A DNA stretch of 51,130 nt, taken from assembly GCF_026241105.1 (NCBI RefSeq), contig NZ_JAPFFT010000027.1:1-51130 (forward strand), in the 5' to 3' direction. The DNA comes from Arthrobacter rhizophilus (GTDB lineage Bacteria; Actinomycetota; Actinomycetes; Actinomycetales; Micrococcaceae). The stretch's first letter is position 1, and the number at the start of each line of letters is the position of its first letter. Below, in pieces: positions 42,928 to 51,054 of the stretch. The notes under the pieces are model-generated. The model was not told the DNA's origin. It made no database searches and worked only from the letters and a program-made list of their open reading frames with translations. Position numbers and translations under genes: made by a program.

Positions 42928-44337
42928 CTACATATGCACGTGCAACCGGCGCGCCGCTTCCGAGATGGACCCGGTCAGCGAGGGGTACACCGTAAAGGTG
43001 CTCGCGATGTCGTCGACGTGCAGTTTTTGCTTCACGGCAACAGCAATGGGGAAGATCAGCTCCGAAGCGTTCGGCCCGACGACGACGCCGCCGATTACAG
43101 TGCCCGAACCCTTGCGCGCGATGATCTTGACGAAGCCGTCCTTCGTGTTGCGCATCTTGGCGCGGGCGTTGCTCAGCAGGGAGAGCGTGACAACGTCGCC
43201 CTGGTACTTGCCCGATTCGAGGTCGGCCTCGGAGACGCCCACAGAGGCGATTTCCGGTGAGGTGAAAATGTTGGACGCTACCTGGTGGAGCTTGATCGGC
43301 ATAACGGCGTCGCCCAGGAAGTGCGCAACCGCAATGCGGCCCTGCATGGCCGCGACAGAGGCGAGAGCCAAGATCCCCGTGCAGTCACCCGCAGCGTAGA
43401 TGTTTGGCGCTGTGGTGCGGGAAACGCCGTCCACCTTGATATGCCCGGACTCCGTGACAGCCACACCTGCCTCTTCCAGCCCGATTCCGACCGTGTTGGG
43501 GATCGAACCCACGCAGACGAGGCAGTGGCTGCCCGTCACCATGGAACCGTCGCCCAACGTGACCTGGACGCCGGTGTCGGTCCTTTCCACGGCCTCAGCG
43601 CGCGAACGGGACAGAACGCGCACGCCGCGGCGCTTGAAGACACCTTCGAGGACCTGGGCCGCGTCGGTGTCCGAGCCGGGCAGAACTTGGTCGCGACTCG
43701 AAATCAGGGTGACGTTCGAGCCAAGGCCGTTGTAGGCCGAAGCGAATTCGGCGCCGGTAACGCCGGAACCGACGACGATCAGGTCTTCCGGAAGTTCCTC
43801 GAGGTTGTAGATCTGTGCCCAGTTCAGGATGCGGTCACCGTCGGGCTTTGCTGTGGGCAGTTCGCGGGGATGCGCACCGACGGCCAGGAGGATGGCGTCG
43901 GCCGTGATCGTCTTGGTGCCGTCCGAAGTGATGACCTCGATGGTGTGGTTGTCCAAGAGCCTTCCCGAGCCCATCAGGATTTCCACGTCAAGGTGCTCGA
44001 GGCCCACCCGGATGTCGTCGGACTGCTCCCGCGCGAGGTGCAGGACGCGGTCATTGATGTGGCCGAGGTCCGCGCGCATGCCTGGCGCTACATCGCTGCC
44101 GTCGACGGCGAACTTGACTCCCAGCTCCCCCGCCTCTGCGACGCGGGTCATGAGATCCGCCGTCGCGATCAGGGTTTTGGAAGGAACGACGTCGGTAAGT
44201 ACGGCGGAGCCGCCGAGCCCGGCACGTTCGATGAGGGTGACCCGCGCTCCCAAGTGCGCTGCGACCATTGCCGCTTCATATCCGCCTGGACCTCCGCCCA
44301 GGATCGCGATTCGTGGTGAGCTGAAGTCAGGATGCAT
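42928..44337 (-). CDS. Flavoprotein disulfide-reductase-family NAD(P)H quinone reductase, LpdA-like
   Basis: About 469 residues with the FAD motif IAILGGGPGGYEAAMVAAHLGA, NAD motif LIVVGSGVTGAEFASAY and a normal dimerisation domain. The redox-active CxxxxC is absent: GGTCLNVGCIPSK of true lipoamide dehydrogenases reads GGSAVLTDVVPSK. This matches Mycobacterium LpdA (Rv3303c), a quinone reductase, rather than the E3 of dehydrogenase complexes. The C-terminal catalytic His motif is also missing (VYPSLTGSISEAARRL). The start is uncertain: ATG 44337, GTG 44343 and TTG 44352 are in frame, none with a Shine-Dalgarno. Confidence 0.9.
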   Translation of the reverse strand: MHPDFSSPRIAILGGGPGGYEAAMVAAHLGARVTLIERAGLGGSAVLTDVVPSKTLIATADLMTRVAEAGELGVKFAVDGSDVAPGMRADLGHINDRVLHLAREQSDDIRVGLEHLDVEILMGSGRLLDNHTIEVITSDGTKTITADAILLAVGAHPRELPTAKPDGDRILNWAQIYNLEELPEDLIVVGSGVTGAEFASAYNGLGSNVTLISSRDQVLPGSDTDAAQVLEGVFKRRGVRVLSRSRAEAVERTDTGVQVTLGDGSMVTGSHCLVCVGSIPNTVGIGLEEAGVAVTESGHIKVDGVSRTTAPNIYAAGDCTGILALASVAAMQGRIAVAHFLGDAVMPIKLHQVASNIFTSPEIASVGVSEADLESGKYQGDVVTLSLLSNARAKMRNTKDGFVKIIARKGSGTVIGGVVVGPNASELIFPIAVAVKQKLHVDDIASTFTVYPSLTGSISEAARRLHVHM

Positions 44338-44457
44338 GGTCACAATGGTCAATTCTTACTTAATGCCAGCGGACCCGCCACTAAGCCCCACCTGAGAACG
44401 CCCGCAGGGCAGTTTGCCCCGCCAAAGGCGCCCTGTTCAACAGCGCGGGCGGCACTG

Positions 44458-44472
44458 TAGTTTGTACCAGTG
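44458..44472 (+). promoter_or_regulatory. Leaderless promoter of the purine nucleoside phosphorylase gene
   Basis: TAGTTT (44458-44463), 6 nt, then GTG. A possible -35 (TTCAAC, 44436-44441) lies 16 nt upstream. No Shine-Dalgarno is present. Confidence 0.55.
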
Positions 44473-45288
44473 AGTAAGACAGAGCTGATCAACACAGACC
44501 CATTCGAGGCCGCCAAAGCTGCGGCCGACTACATCGCGGCGGAGACCGGCGTCGAATCCCACGACGTCGCACTCGTACTCGGCTCAGGCTGGGGCGCGGC
44601 TGCGGATCTCATTGGCGAAACGACGGCGACCCTCACGGCGTCGGAAGTTCCCGGCTTCCACGCTCCCGCCGTTGAGGGCCATGTGGGCACCATCCGCTCG
44701 GTCCTGACGAAGGAGGGCAAGCGGGCCCTGGTCCTGGGCGCGCGTACCCATTACTACGAAGGCAAAGGCGTTCGTGCGGTAGTCCACGGCGTGCGCACTG
44801 CTGCGGCCGCAGGATGCAAGACCCTGGTGGTGACTAACGGCTGCGGCGGCTTGAACGAATCCTGGACCCCCGGCACCCCAGTGCTGATCAGTGACCACAT
44901 CAACCTGACGGCGGCTTCTCCCCTTGAAGGCGCCACATTCGTCGACCTCACGGACCTTTATTCCTCGCGCATCCGAGGCTTGGCCCGGGAAGTGGATCCC
45001 ACGCTGGACGAAGGGGTCTACGCCCAGTTCACCGGCCCGCACTACGAAACTCCGGCCGAGGTCCAGTACGCCAAACGAATCGGCGCGGATCTGGTGGGCA
45101 TGTCCACTGCTTTGGAGGCCATCGCCGGCCGGCACGCGGGCATGGAGGTCTTCGGCATTTCCCTGGTGACCAACCTGGCGGCGGGCATCAGCCCGGTACC
45201 GCTGAGCCACCAGGAAGTGATCGAGGCGGGCCAGACTGCAGGTGCGCGCATTTCCCGGCTCCTGGCGGACATCATCGCCAAGCTCTGA
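44470..45288 (+). CDS. Purine nucleoside phosphorylase
   Basis: A 272-residue phosphorylase of the trimeric type that splits purine nucleosides with phosphate. It has the phosphate loop LVLGSGWGAAADLIG, the conserved RTHYYEGKGV, VTNGCGGLN and FTGPHYETPAE, and the purine-pocket region VGMSTALEAIAGRHAGMEV with SLVTNLAAGIS. The GTG start is probably leaderless. A 19-bp palindrome follows. Confidence 0.93.
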   Translation: MSKTELINTDPFEAAKAAADYIAAETGVESHDVALVLGSGWGAAADLIGETTATLTASEVPGFHAPAVEGHVGTIRSVLTKEGKRALVLGARTHYYEGKGVRAVVHGVRTAAAAGCKTLVVTNGCGGLNESWTPGTPVLISDHINLTAASPLEGATFVDLTDLYSSRIRGLAREVDPTLDEGVYAQFTGPHYETPAEVQYAKRIGADLVGMSTALEAIAGRHAGMEVFGISLVTNLAAGISPVPLSHQEVIEAGQTAGARISRLLADIIAKL

Positions 45289-45323
45289 TCCAGTAGCCCA
45301 GCGTTAGGGCGCGGATACCGCGA

Positions 45324-45376
45324 CTAGTGCCGAACGCCGTCGGGCAATAACTCTGCTCGACGGCGTTCGGCACTAG
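45324..45376. repeat. Perfect 19-bp inverted repeat after the phosphorylase gene
   Basis: CTAGTGCCGAACGCCGTCG (45324-45342) and its exact complement (45358-45376) flank a 15-nt loop. It is 35 nt after the phosphorylase stop and may be a terminator, but there is no T tract. Its arms resemble neither of the other palindrome types in the window. Confidence 0.8.
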
Positions 45377-45443
45377 CGGCAGGCGGCGGCCAGTAGAATC
45401 TGTGTAACTCTCCTCCATTGCGCCCGAACCGGAAGGAACGCAG

Positions 45444-46049
45444 ATGATCACATCCGCCTCTTTCCGGCTCCTCCGAACGGGCCTGATCGGTTCAATCATT
45501 CTGGGCTTGGCCGCGGGCGGGCACCTGGCCGGTGGCGGCAAGCTACCCGAGCCCGCCATCCTCACGGCTCTGTGTGCACTGACGATACTCCCGGTAGCCA
45601 TACTCACGCGGTTCCGCCTTTCCACGCCGGTCATCGCAGGACTCTTAGGCGCCGGACAGTTCTGGCTTCACTGGGCTTTCTGTGCCCTGCCGCCCGGGGT
45701 TTCGTCCGCGGCACCACTCCAGTCCGGGCATTCAGGACACGTCCCGGCCATGCTCCCCGGGACGTTAACTGCCGCGCTGCCTGCCCATACCGCCGAAAGC
45801 GACTGGCACATGTTCGCCGCCCATGCTGTGGCGACCCTTGGCACCACCTTGCTACTGGCTCGCGGGGAACAGGCACTTTGGGCGCTGGCGGCATGGCTGC
45901 GCCCACTGGTCCAACTACCCGCCCCAACACCCATCCAGACACCTAGCGGCCCCGCCCTTTGCGCGGTTCCTGCCGTGCTTCCCAGCGGTCTTCGCGGCCT
46001 TCGACTTCCCTCCCGGCGCGGTCCGCCAGCCCTGGTTCCTGCCGCCTGA
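45444..46049 (+). CDS. Multi-pass membrane protein of unknown function
   Basis: A 201-residue protein with about four hydrophobic segments (LIGSIILGLAAGGHLA, ILTALCALTILPVAIL, STPVIAGLLGAGQFWLHWAF, MFAAHAVATLGTTLLLARG). Histidines cluster around SGHSGHVPAM and the conserved-looking HWAFC. The C-terminus (SRRGPPA) is Arg/Pro-rich. GGAAGGA lies upstream of the ATG. It directly precedes the YcnI copper-binding protein gene, and the histidines fit a role in metal handling, but I do not recognise the family with certainty. Confidence 0.78.
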   Translation: MITSASFRLLRTGLIGSIILGLAAGGHLAGGGKLPEPAILTALCALTILPVAILTRFRLSTPVIAGLLGAGQFWLHWAFCALPPGVSSAAPLQSGHSGHVPAMLPGTLTAALPAHTAESDWHMFAAHAVATLGTTLLLARGEQALWALAAWLRPLVQLPAPTPIQTPSGPALCAVPAVLPSGLRGLRLPSRRGPPALVPAA

Positions 46050-46166
46050 GTCCATCCCTTCCGCATACGGGCTTGGGACCCTGCGGCACATTGCTGCTTT
46101 CACCGGCCGGACAGACTTCCGGCCCGTTTCAATCCCAGAATTTCCCTTGTGAAAGGCACCATTGCC

Positions 46167-46901
46167 ATGAAGACCTCCCACCGCCGTGCCCTCAAGACCG
46201 CCTGCGCAGCCACGATGGCCGCCGGGATGCTCGCATTCGGCGTCTCAGCCGCGTCCGCACACGTCCACGTCGACCCCGACGACCCCGCAGCCGGTGGCTA
46301 CACCCACCTGACCCTCAATGTCCCCAACGAATCACCCACGGCAAAAACCGACAAACTCGAGGTGTCCCTCCCCACCGACACTCCGTTCAACTCGGTGTCC
46401 GTGAAACCCATTGAAGGCTGGAAAGCCGAACTCATCACCTCCACCCTGCCTAAACCTGTCACGATCGCGGGAGCAACGGTAACCAAAGCTGTCACCTCCG
46501 TGGTGTGGACCGCTGACGCCGCGCACCAGATTGGGCAGGACGAATACCAGGCCTTCTCGCTCTCGGTGGGTGTACTGCCCGACGCCGGCACCACCATCAC
46601 ACTGCCGGCCACCCAGACGTATACAGACGGGGCCGTGGTGAAGTGGGACGAGAAGACCGTCCAAGGCCAGCCTGAGCCCGAACACCCCGCTCCCTCGTTC
46701 GTGACCACCGCCAGTGACTCCGCCGCACAGACGGCGCCCACGTCCTCCCCCTCCGCGACGCCCGCACCGTCAGCTGCGGCATCGACCACATCCAGCGACG
46801 CAGGATCCACAGCCGGCTGGTTCGGCCTTGCAGCGGGCCTGATCGGCTTGGCGGCAGGCGTTACCGCCCTGGTGCGAACCCGCTCCACCAAGGCTAAATA
46901 A
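46167..46901 (+). CDS. YcnI family (DUF1775) copper-binding membrane protein
   Basis: A 244-residue exported protein. The signal peptide ends ...GVSAASA, leaving His as the second mature residue (AHVHVDPDDPAAGGYTHLTLNVPNE), as in YcnI where the N-terminal His binds copper. The DUF1775 beta-sandwich follows (about residues 33-165), then a Ser/Thr/Ala/Pro linker and a C-terminal membrane helix (WFGLAAGLIGLAAGVTALV). The ATG at 46167 was preferred; a GTG at 46149 is also in frame. It is probably co-transcribed with the membrane protein before it. A terminator follows. Confidence 0.9.
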   Translation: MKTSHRRALKTACAATMAAGMLAFGVSAASAHVHVDPDDPAAGGYTHLTLNVPNESPTAKTDKLEVSLPTDTPFNSVSVKPIEGWKAELITSTLPKPVTIAGATVTKAVTSVVWTADAAHQIGQDEYQAFSLSVGVLPDAGTTITLPATQTYTDGAVVKWDEKTVQGQPEPEHPAPSFVTTASDSAAQTAPTSSPSATPAPSAAASTTSSDAGSTAGWFGLAAGLIGLAAGVTALVRTRSTKAK

Positions 46902-46924
46902 CCGACCCACCACAAACATCCGAA

Positions 46925-46960
46925 CTGCCCGCGCCGTACCCCGGCGCGGGCAGTCTTTCG
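46925..46960 (+). terminator. Terminator after the YcnI gene
   Basis: CTGCCCGCGCCG (46925-46936) pairs exactly with 46942-46953 over a 5-nt loop and is followed by TCTTTCGTT. Confidence 0.82.
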
Positions 46961-47284
46961 TTCCCCGTCAGACTTAGACATCGGGCCGCAAAAACGAGCC
47001 AGGTAGGCGTTCTGCCGGGGCACGTCGGATTCTGCTGGATCATTCCGTCGGCCGCGGGCTGCGGCCGCGAGATTCCAGGGTTCCGTAGTTTTTCCGTTCG
47101 AATGATTGAGCAAGATCCGACGCGACGCCGCTGAAGCGAGATGGTAAGAGCGGCCCAGGGTTGCCGGCCAGTTCACGCGGCCCAGAGACAGCCGTGCACC
47201 CAGCACGCGACAGGTCTCGTCACGCTAATTTTCCAGTTCCTGTCAAGTCAATTCGCCCCCGCGTTAATGGCGCGTGAACTTTTC
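46961..47284. other. Gene-free stretch upstream of the levansucrase promoter
   Basis: No coding frame with recognisable content was found on either strand between the YcnI terminator and the levansucrase control elements. A long leftward open frame here runs antisense through the YcnI gene and looks like a GC-driven shadow. Confidence 0.5.
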
Positions 47285-47303
47285 GAATAAATCAGATTTA
47301 TTC
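47285..47303. promoter_or_regulatory. AT-rich palindrome upstream of the levansucrase promoter
   Basis: GAATAAATCAGATTTATTC has perfect 8-nt arms around 3 nt in otherwise GC-rich DNA. Its place, about 25 nt before the likely -35, fits an activator site. Confidence 0.55.
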
Positions 47304-47325
47304 AGAAATATTTGACCAGCCACCC

Positions 47326-47353
47326 TTTCCATGGCACGCGCGCGGTGTAAAAA
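47326..47353 (+). promoter_or_regulatory. Possible levansucrase promoter
   Basis: TTTCCA (47326-47331) and TAAAAA (47348-47353) are separated by 16 nt, directly upstream of the twin operators. Confidence 0.4.
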
Positions 47354-47400
47354 TGTAAGCGCTTGCGCAAAGATGTCTGACATGTGCGCAAGCGCTTACA
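47354..47400. promoter_or_regulatory. Twin LacI-type operators before levansucrase
   Basis: TGTAAGCGCTTGCGCA (47354-47369) and TGCGCAAGCGCTTACA (47385-47400) are exact inverted copies. Each contains the AAGCGCTT core of LacI/GalR operators. Their centres are 31 bp apart, about three helical turns, so two dimers would bind the same face. The site starts at the likely -10, so occupation would repress. Confidence 0.7.
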
Positions 47401-47486
47401 GCTCGCCCGAAACACGGTTTGCGGCGGCCTTCCTAGCACGTCTAGCTTGGAACAGTCCCGGCAAGTCGACGTGCCAGGACCACCAA

Positions 47487-47515
47487 GGATGAGGGCCTCG
47501 CAAAAGCCCTCATCC
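47487..47515 (+). promoter_or_regulatory. Leader hairpin in the levansucrase 5' region
   Basis: GGATGAGGGC (47487-47496) pairs perfectly with 47506-47515 over a 9-nt loop, in the roughly 230-nt untranslated leader. It could stabilise the mRNA or act in attenuation; no T tract follows. Confidence 0.45.
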
Positions 47516-47628
47516 ACCCGACACGATGGCGTTCCGGATGACGCCAGCGGTGTTATCGGGAACGCCGGAGTTCGGACCAGGGCTTGCGCCCCATTCCACG
47601 AAGTCCAACCTCCGCGAGAAGAGCAAGC

Positions 47629-49233
47629 ATGAAATCTCACTCAAACCCCAACGGGCCACGCCGCCGTCTGCGGTCGGCAGCCGCGTTCGCGGCCGCTGCC
47701 GGCGTCGCCGCCACGGTGCTCATGGCATCCCCGGCAGCGCAGGCGAACTTGCCTGCTGACAAGCCGGCCACCACGATGCCGGCTCCCACGCCGGGATTCC
47801 CACTGCCAAGCGTCCACACCCAGGATGCATTTGATCCTGCGTCAAACTTCACGTCCAAGTGGACGCGAGCGGATGCCAAACAGATCATGGCCCAGAGCAA
47901 CCCCAACGTGACCCCCGGCCAGAACTCCATGAGCCCCAACGTCACCATGCCGGAAATCCCGAAGGACTTCCCGGCAATGAACGACGACGTCTGGGTCTGG
48001 GACACGTGGTCCCTGACCGACGAAAACGCCAACCAGATCAGCTACAAGGGCTGGGACGTCATCTTCTCCCTCGTAGCTGACCGCCACGCGGGCTACGGCT
48101 TCGACCAGCGCCACTGGAACGCCCGAATCGGCTACTTCTTCCGCAAGACCAACGCAGACCCTGCGAAGGACAAGTGGAACTACGGCGGACACCTGTTCCT
48201 GGACAACACCTCCATCGGCAACACCGAATGGTCCGGCTCCACGCGCCTCATGCAGGGCGACCACGTCAACGTGTTCTACACGGCCACCACGTTCTACGAC
48301 CGTGCCGAGCGCAACGCGGGCGGCGGCGGTATCGCTCCCGATGCAGTCATCGCCAAGGCCCTGGGCAACATCCACGCGAACAAGGACGGTGTCACGTTCG
48401 ACGGTTTCCAGCACACCAAGCTGCTTGAGCCGGATGGAAAGCTTTACCAGAACAAGGCCCAGAACGCCGGTTTCGCCTTCCGCGACCCTTACACCTTCGA
48501 GGATCCGGCCCACCCGGGCCAGACCTTCATGGTTTTCGAAGGCAACACCGCCGGAAAGCGCGGCGACTACAAGTGCACGGATGCTGATCTTGGCTACCGC
48601 CCGGGCGATCCCCACGCCGAAAACACCAACACGGTGAACTCAACCACCGGTTCCTGGTACCAGACCGCGAGCGTCGGACTGGCCGTCGCAGACAACAAGG
48701 ACCTGACCCAGTGGCACTTCCTGCCGCCGATCCTGTCCGCCAACTGCGTCAACGACCAGACTGAGCGCCCGCAGATCTTCATCCAGAACGAAAACGGCAA
48801 GAGCAAGTACTACCTGTTCACCATCAGCCACCAGTTCACCTATGCCGACGGCATGCGTGGTCCTGACGGCGTCTATGGCTTCGTGGGCAACGGTGTCCGC
48901 TCGGACTTCCAGCCGGTCAACAACAGCGGCCTTGCCCTTGGCTCGCCGACGGACCTGAACCTGCCGGCAAACAACCCGAGCGGCAACCAGTCGGCACAGC
49001 AGAACGGCCGGCAATTCCAGGCCTACTCGCACTACGTCCAGCCTGGCGGCCTGGTGCAGTCCTTCATCGACAACGTTGACGGAGTCCGCGGAGGGTCGCT
49101 CTCCCCCACGGTAAAGATCAACTTCGCCGGTGGCGTCACCCAGGTTGACCACAACTTCGGCAAGAACGGCCTCGGTCCGTTCGGTTACCTCCCCACCAAC
49201 GTCCGCGTCGGCGGGGAAGGCCTCTACAAGTAG
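47629..49233 (+). CDS. Levansucrase (glycoside hydrolase family 68)
   Basis: A 534-residue secreted fructosyltransferase that builds levan (or short fructans) from sucrose and releases glucose. The signal peptide is RLRSAAAFAAAAGVAATVLMASPAAQA. The three catalytic acids are visible: nucleophile Asp125 in VWDTW, transition-state stabiliser Asp286 in FRDPYTF and acid/base Glu379 in QTERPQIF. An ATG at 47629 follows AGAAGAG; the upstream frame lacks a signal-like start. Bacterial GH68 members split into levan and inulin formers; which product is made cannot be read here. A GH32 levanase gene follows 104 nt downstream. Confidence 0.95.
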   Translation: MKSHSNPNGPRRRLRSAAAFAAAAGVAATVLMASPAAQANLPADKPATTMPAPTPGFPLPSVHTQDAFDPASNFTSKWTRADAKQIMAQSNPNVTPGQNSMSPNVTMPEIPKDFPAMNDDVWVWDTWSLTDENANQISYKGWDVIFSLVADRHAGYGFDQRHWNARIGYFFRKTNADPAKDKWNYGGHLFLDNTSIGNTEWSGSTRLMQGDHVNVFYTATTFYDRAERNAGGGGIAPDAVIAKALGNIHANKDGVTFDGFQHTKLLEPDGKLYQNKAQNAGFAFRDPYTFEDPAHPGQTFMVFEGNTAGKRGDYKCTDADLGYRPGDPHAENTNTVNSTTGSWYQTASVGLAVADNKDLTQWHFLPPILSANCVNDQTERPQIFIQNENGKSKYYLFTISHQFTYADGMRGPDGVYGFVGNGVRSDFQPVNNSGLALGSPTDLNLPANNPSGNQSAQQNGRQFQAYSHYVQPGGLVQSFIDNVDGVRGGSLSPTVKINFAGGVTQVDHNFGKNGLGPFGYLPTNVRVGGEGLYK

Positions 49234-49248
49234 GCCACGTCAAAACCC

Positions 49249-49280
49249 GCTGGGCAGGCAAAGCATGCCGCCTGTCCAGC
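49249..49280 (+). terminator. Hairpin between levansucrase and levanase
   Basis: GCTGGGCAGGC (49249-49259) pairs with GCCTGTCCAGC (49270-49280), 10 of 11 pairs, without a T tract. It may partially terminate or protect the upstream mRNA and so set the ratio of the two enzymes. Confidence 0.5.
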
Positions 49281-49336
49281 AAACGCGGGGCGACCGGTTC
49301 CACCCGGGCGCCCCGCTCCCCAACCCAGGAAGTACC

Positions 49337-51010
49337 ATGCTCTACTCCCCCCACCGCCCGTTCCACCCGGCTCGCAAAGCGCTACTCGCCGTCGTCGCCG
49401 TCGTCCTGACAGTGTTCACGAGTTCCTGCACCCCGACGCCGGATGCCTCGCCGTCCGCGGGGAACTCGCCGTCCGCCGTCGGCACCGCCGTCGGAATATC
49501 CGCCCCGGCGGCGTCCGAATCGGACCCATGGCGGCCCGCCGCGCATCTGACTGCGTCGCAAAACTGGATCAACGACCCCAACGGGTTGGTTTACGAAAAC
49601 GGGACCTATCACGCGTTTTACCAACACAATCCGCACGGCAACTTCTGGGGCGACATGTCCTGGGGCCACTCCACCAGCACCGACCTGGTGCACTGGACCC
49701 AGCAGCCGGTGGCCATGGAGGGCTCCGCGAGCGAGGAAATCTTTTCCGGCGCCATCGTTCCGGATACGAGGAACGCCTCGGGACTGGGCACCGCAGAAAA
49801 CCCGCCGCTAGTGGCGCTCTACACCAGCTCATACGGCGACGGCGGGGCGTTGCCAAAGGGCAGCCAGGCCCAGTCCGTGGCCTACAGCCTGGACCACGGG
49901 ACGTCTTGGACCAAGTACAAGGGCAACCCGGTGCTGAGCCTGCAGCCGGCGTCGAACAACTTCCGCGACCCCAAGGTCACCTGGTACGAACCCGGCAAAT
50001 ACTGGGTCATGACCACAGTGGTAGCCGACGCGCAGGTGGTGAAACTCTTCAAGTCCACGGACCTGCTGCACTGGAACTTCCTCAGCGATTTCACGGGAGT
50101 GGGCGCCCAGGGCGGACTCTGGGAAGTTCCGGAGCTGCTCCAGATGGACGTCGACGGCGGCAGCGGCCTGAAGAAGTGGGTCATGATCCTGAGCATCAAC
50201 CCAGGAGGCATTGCGGGAGGCTCCGGGATGCAGTACTTCGTGGGCGAGTTCGACGGCACACGGTTCATGGCAGAGCATGCGGCAAAACCGGGTGACCCAC
50301 TGACGGACTCGCAATGGCTGGACCACGGAGCCGACTTCTACGCCGCCAACACCATCACTTCTGCCCCTGGCGGAAAGCCGGAACTGCTCGGCTGGATGGG
50401 GAATTGGGACTATGCGCAGTCCTTACCCAGCACCCCGTGGCGCGGATCCATGGCAATCCCGCGCCAACTCAGCCTCGTAGCCACAGGCAACCGCTTCGAG
50501 CTCCATTCGACCATCGCGCCCGCTGCGGCGGATGCGCTCACGGACGCCAAGACCAGTGAAGTACATGGCACAAACTTCACCGTCACCGATTCCACGGACT
50601 CCCTTGGCGGCGACTTTGGTTCACGAACCGAGCTGATCGACGCCGAAATGGATGTTGCGGGCTCGGCTGAGGCCGGCATAGTGCTGCGAGCTTCCGCGGG
50701 TGGGAAGGCAGGCCTCCGGATCTCGTACAACCGCGCAACCCAGACTCTCAAAGTGGATCGCTCGGCCGCCGGCACTTCCAACTTCTCGCCGAAATTCAGC
50801 CCCTTCAATCAAGCCTCCGTGCCCATGAAGAACGGCAAGGTCCGCCTCCGCATCCTCTTGGATTCCTCGTCCGTAGAGGTGTTTACGCAAGACGGCTCGG
50901 TAGTCATCTCGGATATTTTCTTCCCGCAATGGGGCAACACGGGTGCGGCCGCCTTCAGCTCGGGAGGCACCGCGGGCTTCGTGCTGACCAGCACGCGGAT
51001 ACAACCCTGA
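49337..51010 (+). CDS. Lipoprotein levanase/fructan hydrolase (glycoside hydrolase family 32)
   Basis: A 557-residue surface enzyme that releases fructose from levan or other fructans. The signal peptide ends in a lipobox-like TSSC, so it is probably lipid-anchored. Catalytic motifs are nucleophile Asp80 in WINDPNGLV, Asp211 in FRDPK and acid/base Glu263 in WEVPE (usually WECP). A C-terminal beta-sandwich domain (VRLRILLDSSSVEVFTQDGS) completes the GH32 fold. An ATG at 49337 with AGGAAG was chosen; the longer frame runs into the levansucrase gene. Retention on the cell, next to a secreted levansucrase, suggests capture of fructose from polymer made by the same cell. Confidence 0.94.
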   Translation: MLYSPHRPFHPARKALLAVVAVVLTVFTSSCTPTPDASPSAGNSPSAVGTAVGISAPAASESDPWRPAAHLTASQNWINDPNGLVYENGTYHAFYQHNPHGNFWGDMSWGHSTSTDLVHWTQQPVAMEGSASEEIFSGAIVPDTRNASGLGTAENPPLVALYTSSYGDGGALPKGSQAQSVAYSLDHGTSWTKYKGNPVLSLQPASNNFRDPKVTWYEPGKYWVMTTVVADAQVVKLFKSTDLLHWNFLSDFTGVGAQGGLWEVPELLQMDVDGGSGLKKWVMILSINPGGIAGGSGMQYFVGEFDGTRFMAEHAAKPGDPLTDSQWLDHGADFYAANTITSAPGGKPELLGWMGNWDYAQSLPSTPWRGSMAIPRQLSLVATGNRFELHSTIAPAAADALTDAKTSEVHGTNFTVTDSTDSLGGDFGSRTELIDAEMDVAGSAEAGIVLRASAGGKAGLRISYNRATQTLKVDRSAAGTSNFSPKFSPFNQASVPMKNGKVRLRILLDSSSVEVFTQDGSVVISDIFFPQWGNTGAAAFSSGGTAGFVLTSTRIQP

Positions 51011-51020
51011 CGCCGGGGAG

Positions 51021-51047
51021 CCCAACTAACTCGCATTAGTTGTCGTT
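51021..51047. repeat. Half of a dispersed palindrome, cut by the IS
   Basis: The 27 nt beginning CCCAACTAACTCGCATTAG and ending TGTCGTT match the left arm of the dispersed palindrome family. The partner arm is missing and the IS terminal repeat begins 7 nt further on. Confidence 0.75.
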
Positions 51048-51054
51048 TACCCGC

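Noticed and set aside
45823..46152. Possible frameshift at the C-terminus of the membrane protein before YcnI
   Set aside because: The alternative frame has no domain, and the annotated frame ends in a plausible SRRGPPA tail, so no break was called.
46298..47206. Long leftward open frame through the YcnI gene and the gap after it
   Set aside because: Mostly antisense to YcnI; the part in the gap has no motif, ribosome site or plausible start.
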